A stretch of DNA of 64,000 nt, taken from NCBI RefSeq assembly GCF_000455125.1, contig NZ_AUWR01000011.1:1-64000 (forward strand). The letters run 5' to 3'. The notes below the pieces were generated by a model. It made no database searches, was not told where the DNA came from, and saw only the letters and a list, made by a program, of their open reading frames with translations. Each line of letters begins with the position of its first letter. Within the stretch, counting starts at the first letter, position 1. Of the stretch, positions 58,903-64,000 are shown in pieces. Position numbers and translations under genes: made by a program. Source of the stretch: Mycobacterium sp. UM_WGJ (GTDB lineage Bacteria; Actinomycetota; Actinomycetes; Mycobacteriales; Mycobacteriaceae).

Positions 58903-59619
58903 TCATCCGCCCATCAGCATGCGCCACCGGTCCAGGCTTCCGGCGCTGAATACGTAGTTGGATCGCTTCACTTCCGACAGCGCGGCGCTCGGGTCGGCCG
59001 AATACCAGTGCCCGGGGAACACGGTCGGGTCACCCGGCAACGCGGCCAGCTGCTGCAGGCTGCGGTACATCTCGTCGGAGTCGCCGCCCGGAAAGTCGGT
59101 GCGGCCGCAGCCCTCCAGGAAGAGAGTGTCGCCGGCCACCAGCCGGCCATCGAGCAGGAAGCATTGGCTGCCCGGCGTGTGGCCGGGGGTGTGCAGCAGC
59201 TCGATGTCGATGGCGCCGACGCTGACCTTGTCGCCGTGTTCGTGCGAGGTCAGATCCGACAGCGGAATTTCGGTGACCCGCGAAACCCATTGTGCTTCAT
59301 GGGCATTCACGTGTACCGGCACGCTGGCCCGTTCCAGCAGCTCGGCCAGCCCCTTGAGTTCGAAACCCATCATCTTGCCGCCGACGTGATCGGGGTGGTG
59401 ATGGGTGACCAGGACGCCCGACAGGTGCATCCCGTCGGCCTCGAGCGCGTCGAGCAGATCGCCGGCGGCATAGGCCGGGTCGACCACCACGGCGTCGCCG
59501 GTCTCGCGGTCGCCGATCAGGTAGGCGAAGTTGCGCATCTGCGCAGCGATCGGGTCGCCGGCCGCGAAATCGCGTCCGGAGAGCAGCTGGCGGAAGTACA
59601 GCCGGTCGGAATCGGGCAC
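58903..59619 (-). CDS. glyoxalase II-like metallo-hydrolase, Rv0634c-type
   Basis: A 238-residue metallo-beta-lactamase-fold hydrolase. The metal motif THHHPDHVGG, the GHTPGS loop, a GDTLF aspartate and the final PGHW histidine are all present. It closely resembles M. tuberculosis Rv0634c, a possible glyoxalase II. It would hydrolyse a thioester such as S-lactoyl-mycothiol, or persulphides; which is not shown. GTG 59619 lies seven bases after TAGGCT and also has GAAGGG before it. Confidence 0.88.
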   Translation of the reverse strand: MPDSDRLYFRQLLSGRDFAAGDPIAAQMRNFAYLIGDRETGDAVVVDPAYAAGDLLDALEADGMHLSGVLVTHHHPDHVGGKMMGFELKGLAELLERASVPVHVNAHEAQWVSRVTEIPLSDLTSHEHGDKVSVGAIDIELLHTPGHTPGSQCFLLDGRLVAGDTLFLEGCGRTDFPGGDSDEMYRSLQQLAALPGDPTVFPGHWYSADPSAALSEVKRSNYVFSAGSLDRWRMLMGG

Positions 59620-59626
59620 GCCCTTC

Positions 59627-59632
59627 AGCCTA
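59627..59632 (-). promoter_or_regulatory. -10 hexamer TAGGCT, hydrolase gene
   Basis: TAGGCT seven bases before GTG 59619 on the minus strand. Confidence 0.45.
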
Positions 59633-59806
59633 AAGCAGCGGGGGCCGGTCGATTGCGAGCGCGGCGAAGCCGGGCGATGCAGGTCGCCGCCAAGCGGGCC
59701 GGGCCTGCCCTGACACAGGTTCTGTCGTCGCGGTTTGGTGACCTCGTGGCCGAGGTTGTAACCTTCTACAGGCTTGCAGCGCCCGAAAGGGTTGCTGTGG
59801 GTGACC

Positions 59807-59879
59807 GCCCCCTTAGCTCAGTCGGCAGAGCGTTTCCATGGTAAGGAAAAGGTCAACGGTTCGATTCCGTTAGGGGGCT
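59807..59879 (+). tRNA. tRNA-Thr(GGT)
   Basis: A 73-base cloverleaf. The acceptor GCCCCCT pairs with AGGGGGC, the anticodon stem TTTCC/GGAAA encloses the loop ATGGTAA with anticodon GGT, and the T arm holds GGTTCGATTCC. A TAACCT hexamer at 59759-59764 may be its -10 site. Confidence 0.95.
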
Positions 59880-59918
59880 CGGTGGACGCCAGTCGGTGCG
59901 CCGACTAGCGCCGATCGG

Positions 59919-59992
59919 GGCGGTGTAGCTCAGCTGGTTAGAGCGCACGACTCATAATCGTGAGGTCGGGAGATCGAGCCTCCCCACCGCTA
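59919..59992 (+). tRNA. tRNA-Met(CAT), elongator type
   Basis: A 74-base cloverleaf. The acceptor GGCGGTG pairs with CACCGCT (one G-T pair), the anticodon stem CACGA/TCGTG encloses CTCATAA with anticodon CAT, and a normal GC-rich first pair argues for the elongator form. Confidence 0.93.
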
Positions 59993-60029
59993 CTGCAAGC
60001 AATTCGACATGTGAAGAAGGACGACAGAC

Positions 60030-60197
60030 GTGGCCTCCAGTACTGATGTGCGGCCGAAGATCACCTTGGCCTGTGAGGTGTGCAAGCACCGCAACTACAT
60101 CACCAAGAAGAACCGCCGTAACGACCCCGACCGGCTGGAGCTGAAGAAATTCTGCCCCAACTGCGGCAAGCACGAGTCGCACCGCGAATCTCGCTAA
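60030..60197 (+). CDS. rpmG: 50S ribosomal protein L33
   Basis: A 55-residue L33 with both zinc-binding pairs (CEVC and CPNC), the form made when zinc is plentiful. The start GTG has AAGGA before it. It lies between tRNA-Met and hadA, as in M. tuberculosis rpmG2. Confidence 0.93.
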   Translation: MASSTDVRPKITLACEVCKHRNYITKKNRRNDPDRLELKKFCPNCGKHESHRESR

Positions 60198-60209
60198 GCA
60201 GGCCGAGCC

Positions 60210-60686
60210 ATGTCGTTGGCCGACCGCCTCGCTGGGGCGCACTATCGCTATCCCGACCACTACGACGTGGAACGGGAGAAAATCCGCGAGTACGCCCGTG
60301 CGGTCAAGGCGGTGGACCCCGCCAGCCTGGACCTGCGAGCGGCAGCGGATCTCGGTTACGACGGGCTGGTGGCCTCGCTGACCTTCATCTCGGTGTTCGG
60401 GCACATGGCCATTTCGGGTTTCTTCGAGCATTGCGGTGTCACCACCGACGACGCTCAGATCGTCCAGGTCGACCAGAAGATCGAGTTTCACCAAGCGATC
60501 AAGGAAGGTGACCGGCTGTTTTGCGACGTGTCGGTCGAATCCGTTCGCCGCGCACACGGCACCGACATCATCGTCACTCAACAGGTGGTCACCAACCACG
60601 CCGGCGAGATCGTGCAGAAGACATATACGACACTGGCGGGCCGCGCCGGCGAGGGAGATAAGGGTTTCACCGATGGCGTTGCGTGA
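60210..60686 (+). CDS. hadA: (3R)-hydroxyacyl-ACP dehydratase subunit HadA
   Basis: A 158-residue hot-dog-fold protein of the FAS-II system, the substrate-binding partner of HadB. It begins ADRLAGAHYRYPDHYDVEREK and has TFISVFGHMAI near residue 57. HadAB dehydrates the 3-hydroxyacyl chain during early mycolic-acid elongation. Its last codons overlap hadB by 14 bases, and the three had genes form one operon. Confidence 0.94.
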   Translation: MSLADRLAGAHYRYPDHYDVEREKIREYARAVKAVDPASLDLRAAADLGYDGLVASLTFISVFGHMAISGFFEHCGVTTDDAQIVQVDQKIEFHQAIKEGDRLFCDVSVESVRRAHGTDIIVTQQVVTNHAGEIVQKTYTTLAGRAGEGDKGFTDGVA

Positions 60687-61101
60687 GTTCAGTTCGGTCA
60701 AGGTCGGCGACCAGCTGCCCGAGCGGGTCATCCCGCTGTCGCGGCAGGATCTGGTCAACTACGCGGGCGTGTCCGGCGACCTGAACCCGATTCACTGGGA
60801 CGACGAGATCGCCCAGCAGGTGGGCCTGGACACCGCTATCGCCCACGGCATGCTGACCATGGGCCTCGGCGGCGGCTACGTCACGGCGTGGGTGGGGGAC
60901 CCGGGCGCCGTGACCGAGTACAACGTGCGTTTCACCTCTGTGGTGCCGGTGCCCAACGATGGCAAGGGTGCGGAGATCACCTTCAGCGGCCGGGTGAAGT
61001 CTGTCGACGCCGAGTCGAAGACGGTGACCATTGCGCTCACCGCCACCACTGGGGGCAAGAAGATCTTCGGGCGGGCGGTCGCGTCCGCGAAGCTGGCTTA
61101 G
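60673..61101 (+). CDS. hadB: (3R)-hydroxyacyl-ACP dehydratase subunit HadB
   Basis: A 142-residue catalytic subunit with the hydratase-2 motif (YAGVSGDLNPIHWDD, active-site Asp and His) and IAHGMLTMG. It pairs with HadA or HadC to dehydrate FAS-II intermediates. ATG 60673 lies inside the end of hadA. The length equals that of M. tuberculosis HadB. Confidence 0.95.
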   Translation: MALREFSSVKVGDQLPERVIPLSRQDLVNYAGVSGDLNPIHWDDEIAQQVGLDTAIAHGMLTMGLGGGYVTAWVGDPGAVTEYNVRFTSVVPVPNDGKGAEITFSGRVKSVDAESKTVTIALTATTGGKKIFGRAVASAKLA

Positions 61102-61115
61102 AGGAACGCGCTGCG

Positions 61116-61616
61116 ATGGCGATCAAGACTGACATCAGGGGGATGATCTGGCGTTACCCGGAGTCGTTCGTGGTGGGCCGCGAGAAGATTCGCGAGTTCG
61201 CCCGGTCCATCAAGGCCGAGGATCCCGCCTACTACGACGAGGCGGAAGCCGCCAAGCTGGGCCACGACTCGCTGCTGGCACCGCCGACGTTTGTGGCGAT
61301 TCTGGCGAAGCTGGTGCAGTCCGATTTCTTCCGTCACGTCGACACCGGCTACACCACCATGCAAATGGTCCAGGTGGACCAGGGCTTCAAATACCTCAAG
61401 CCGATCAAGGCCGGCGACACCCTGTACGCCCGGATGGAGATCGCCTCGGTAGTGGAGCGTTTCGGTGCCGACATCGTCACCACCCGCAATATCTTGACCA
61501 ACCAGGACGGTGATGTGGTGCTCGAAGCCTTCACCACGATGATGGGTCACGACGGCGATGATTCGGTCAACCTCCGATGGGACGCCGAATCCGGTCAGGT
61601 CGTCCGAACAGCCTGA
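61116..61616 (+). CDS. hadC: (3R)-hydroxyacyl-ACP dehydratase subunit HadC
   Basis: A 166-residue paralogue of HadA, with IRGMIWRYPESFVVGREKIR and PPTFVAILAKL. HadBC dehydrates longer mero-mycolate chains. AGGAA precedes the ATG by nine bases. The length matches the family. Confidence 0.94.
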   Translation: MAIKTDIRGMIWRYPESFVVGREKIREFARSIKAEDPAYYDEAEAAKLGHDSLLAPPTFVAILAKLVQSDFFRHVDTGYTTMQMVQVDQGFKYLKPIKAGDTLYARMEIASVVERFGADIVTTRNILTNQDGDVVLEAFTTMMGHDGDDSVNLRWDAESGQVVRTA

Positions 61617-61776
61617 TTAGTAACTGGCCGCAGCGGCGAGGTACACTCGGACCTCGGGGTTTTCCCAGCATTAGCGCGCTTTCCGTGAGGCGAACGGGGG
61701 GCGCGCGAATTGTGTGAGCCGGAGACGGCGCACGGGTAAGGCTTCCGAACCCGCAGGGTTGGTACGCCAACCGCGA

Positions 61777-61849
<73 letters not shown>

Positions 61850-61926
61850 CTGACGTGCCATGGTGGACACTGGACACCATGCGCGGTACGGCAATGAGGT
61901 AAGCGCGAACAACGAAGGAGCATGCG

Positions 61927-62379
61927 GTGACCGACGAGCTCGACCGTCCCGACGCCGCAGCCGACGGCGATAGCGATGCCGAATCCGGCAGCAGCAGTCG
62001 CACGGCCGTGGTGAGCAGGCAGGTCGGCGACCCGCTGCGGCCCACCGGCAAGCGTTCGCGGCGTCGTGGTGCCGGTGACGGCGGCGACGACGTGGAGTCC
62101 ACGGCTACCGAATTGGACGCGGAAGACGCCGCGGACGCCGCAAAGGCCAAGAAGAAGGCGAAGAAGAAGGCCGAAGGGCCTTCCCGCAACCCGTTCGTCT
62201 TCGTTCTGAATTTCCTCAAGCAGGTCGTCGGCGAACTTCGCAAGGTGATCTGGCCGAACCGCAAGCAGATGGTCACCTACACCGCGGTGGTGCTGGCCTT
62301 CCTGGTCTTCATGGTGGCGTTGGTCGCCGGGGCAGACTACGGATTCGCTCGGCTGGTGCTGCTGGTGTTCGGCGAGTGA
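61927..62379 (+). CDS. secE: preprotein translocase subunit SecE
   Basis: A 150-residue SecE. The acidic then Lys-rich N-terminal extension (residues 1-85) is typical of actinobacteria; the conserved part [20 protein letters not shown] leads into one membrane helix ([20 protein letters not shown]). It clamps SecY in the translocon. GTG 61927 has GAAGGAG upstream. Confidence 0.95.
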   Translation: MTDELDRPDAAADGDSDAESGSSSRTAVVSRQVGDPLRPTGKRSRRRGAGDGGDDVESTATELDAEDAADAAKAKKKAKKKAEGPSRNPFVFVLNFLKQVVGELRKVIWPNRKQMVTYTAVVLAFLVFMVALVAGADYGFARLVLLVFGE

Positions 62380-62387
62380 AGTTATAG

Positions 62388-63194
<807 letters not shown>

Positions 63195-63219
63195 TACGTA
63201 GGAAAGGAAACACCCTCTC

Positions 63220-63648
63220 ATGGCCCCGAAGAAGAAGGTCGCCGGGCTGATCAAGCTTCAGATCAAGGCTGGCGAGGCCAACCCCGCGCCGCCGGTCGGA
63301 CCGGCACTTGGTCAGCACGGCGTGAACATCATGGAGTTCTGCAAGGCGTACAACGCCGCGACGGAAAGCCAGCGCGGCAACGTCATCCCCGTGGAGATCA
63401 CCGTCTACGAGGACCGCAGCTTCACCTTTGCGCTCAAGACCCCGCCCGCGGCACGGATGTTGCTCAAGGCCGCCGGTATCGCCAAGGGCTCGGCCGAGCC
63501 GCACAAGACCAAGGTCGCGAAGGTGACCTGGGACCAGGTGCGCGAGATCGCCGAGACCAAGAAGGCTGACCTCAACGCCAACGACATCGAGGCCGGCGCC
63601 AAGATCATCGCCGGAACCGCCCGCTCCATGGGCATCACCGTCGAGTAG
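63220..63648 (+). CDS. rplK: 50S ribosomal protein L11
   Basis: A 142-residue L11 with [22 protein letters not shown] at the N-terminus, the thiostrepton-region proline-rich segment, and the C-terminal rRNA-binding domain ending SMGITVE. Full length. GGAAAGGA precedes the ATG. Confidence 0.96.
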   Translation: MAPKKKVAGLIKLQIKAGEANPAPPVGPALGQHGVNIMEFCKAYNAATESQRGNVIPVEITVYEDRSFTFALKTPPAARMLLKAAGIAKGSAEPHKTKVAKVTWDQVREIAETKKADLNANDIEAGAKIIAGTARSMGITVE

Positions 63649-63745
63649 TACCCCCACTCGACGAATGTCCTGAGCACGACGAAGCGGGCCGAGGAACGAG
63701 GCCCAGCGCAGGAGTGCGAAGGAGTATTCGGAGAGAAACGGAACC

Positions 63746-63776
63746 GTGGGAGGGCCAGCTTCGGCCCGTCAACCAC
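63746..63776 (+). promoter_or_regulatory. candidate L1-binding leader hairpin
   Basis: GTGG (63746-63749) pairs with CCAC (63773-63776), and GGGCC (63752-63756) with GGCCC (63763-63767), leaving an asymmetric internal loop, the general shape of the ribosomal protein L1 target. It lies in the 155-base rplK-rplA gap, 27 bases before rplA. Autogenous control by L1 is inferred. Confidence 0.5.
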
Positions 63777-63803
63777 AACCAACCATTTGAGATTGGATAA
63801 CCA

Positions 63804-64000
63804 ATGAGCAAGACCAGCAAGGCTTACCGCGCCGCCGCCGAGAAGGTGGACCGCGACAACCTCTACACCCCGTTGCAGGCGGCCAAACTCGCCAAGGAGA
63901 CGTCCTCGACCAAGCAGGACGCCACCGTCGAGGTCGCCATCCGGCTCGGTGTCGACCCGCGTAAGGCCGACCAGATGGTCCGCGGCACCGTCAACCTGCC
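63804..64000 (+). CDS. rplA: 50S ribosomal protein L1 (5-prime part)
   Basis: The first 65 codons of L1, beginning [15 protein letters not shown] and running to MVRGTVNLP, where the window ends. The conserved [16 protein letters not shown] is present. The rest lies outside the window. Confidence 0.95.
   Translation, partial: MSKTSKAYRAAAEKVDRDNLYTPLQAAKLAKETSSTKQDATVEVAIRLGVDPRKADQMVRGTVNL

Overview
The window comes from a high-GC actinobacterium of the family Mycobacteriaceae. The right-hand end carries the gene order recC-recB-recD ... glyoxalase II-like hydrolase, tRNA-Thr, tRNA-Met, rpmG, hadA-hadB-hadC, tRNA-Trp, secE, nusG, rplK, rplA, which matches the Rv0629c-Rv0641 neighbourhood of Mycobacterium tuberculosis as I know it. 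An MmpS/MmpL pair and FAS-II dehydratase genes also point to mycolic-acid bacteria. Between recC and the hydrolase, and over the whole left half, the content differs from what I recall for M. tuberculosis, which suggests an environmental mycobacterium; I cannot name the species.

Layout. (1) 0-13 kb: a nucleic-acid-processing island. An AT-richer unknown gene, a GIY-YIG nuclease-like gene and a very large HIT-PLD-helicase-DUF3427 fusion lie on the minus strand. Divergent to them are a Rad50-like ATPase with a CPVC hook and a small helical protein coupled to it. A RecB-like nuclease/SF1 helicase converges on that pair. No gene here is an obvious housekeeping gene, and the set looks like a defence or repair island. 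(2) 13-18.6 kb: a two-gene HTH/von Willebrand A operon behind two tandem 17-bp palindromes, a HicB remnant, a three-gene operon ending in a PrpE-type phosphatase, and an ABC-F protein. (3) 18.8-24.8 kb: a tandemly duplicated two-gene cassette (coiled-coil protein plus SEC-C protein), then a VapBC locus whose toxin is broken. (4) 25-33.7 kb: SnoaL-like protein plus SDR, a zinc-ribbon SDR, mmpS-mmpL-tetR and prfC. (5) 33.7-40.3 kb: a GT4 / six-hairpin / GH130 carbohydrate operon, a NYN-domain protein, HicAB and a Phd/VapC pair. (6) 40.3-48.7 kb: recC-recB-recD. (7) 48.7-58.9 kb: two separate TlpA-like/CcdA-like thiol-redox pairs, a dehydrogenase-phosphofructokinase-methyltransferase operon, a RES/Xre-type toxin-antitoxin pair next to a 15-bp minisatellite, cyanase and a patatin-like lipase. 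(8) 58.9-64 kb: core hydrolase, tRNA, fatty-acid synthase II, secretion and ribosome genes.

Regulatory reading. At more than ten gene starts a TANNNT -10 hexamer lies 5-8 bases before the ATG or GTG, so the start codon is about at the transcription start. Leaderless mRNAs are well established in mycobacteria, and I used this pattern to choose several starts. Several toxin-antitoxin and regulator genes have palindromes or direct repeats overlapping these promoters.

Repeats. A 20-base motif (GCCCGCCTCTGAGCGACAAC or its complement) recurs in three intergenic places with at most one mismatch. At 53.2 kb it forms one arm of a 115-bp imperfect palindrome. I see no CRISPR array, rRNA gene, insertion sequence, integrase or prophage structural gene.
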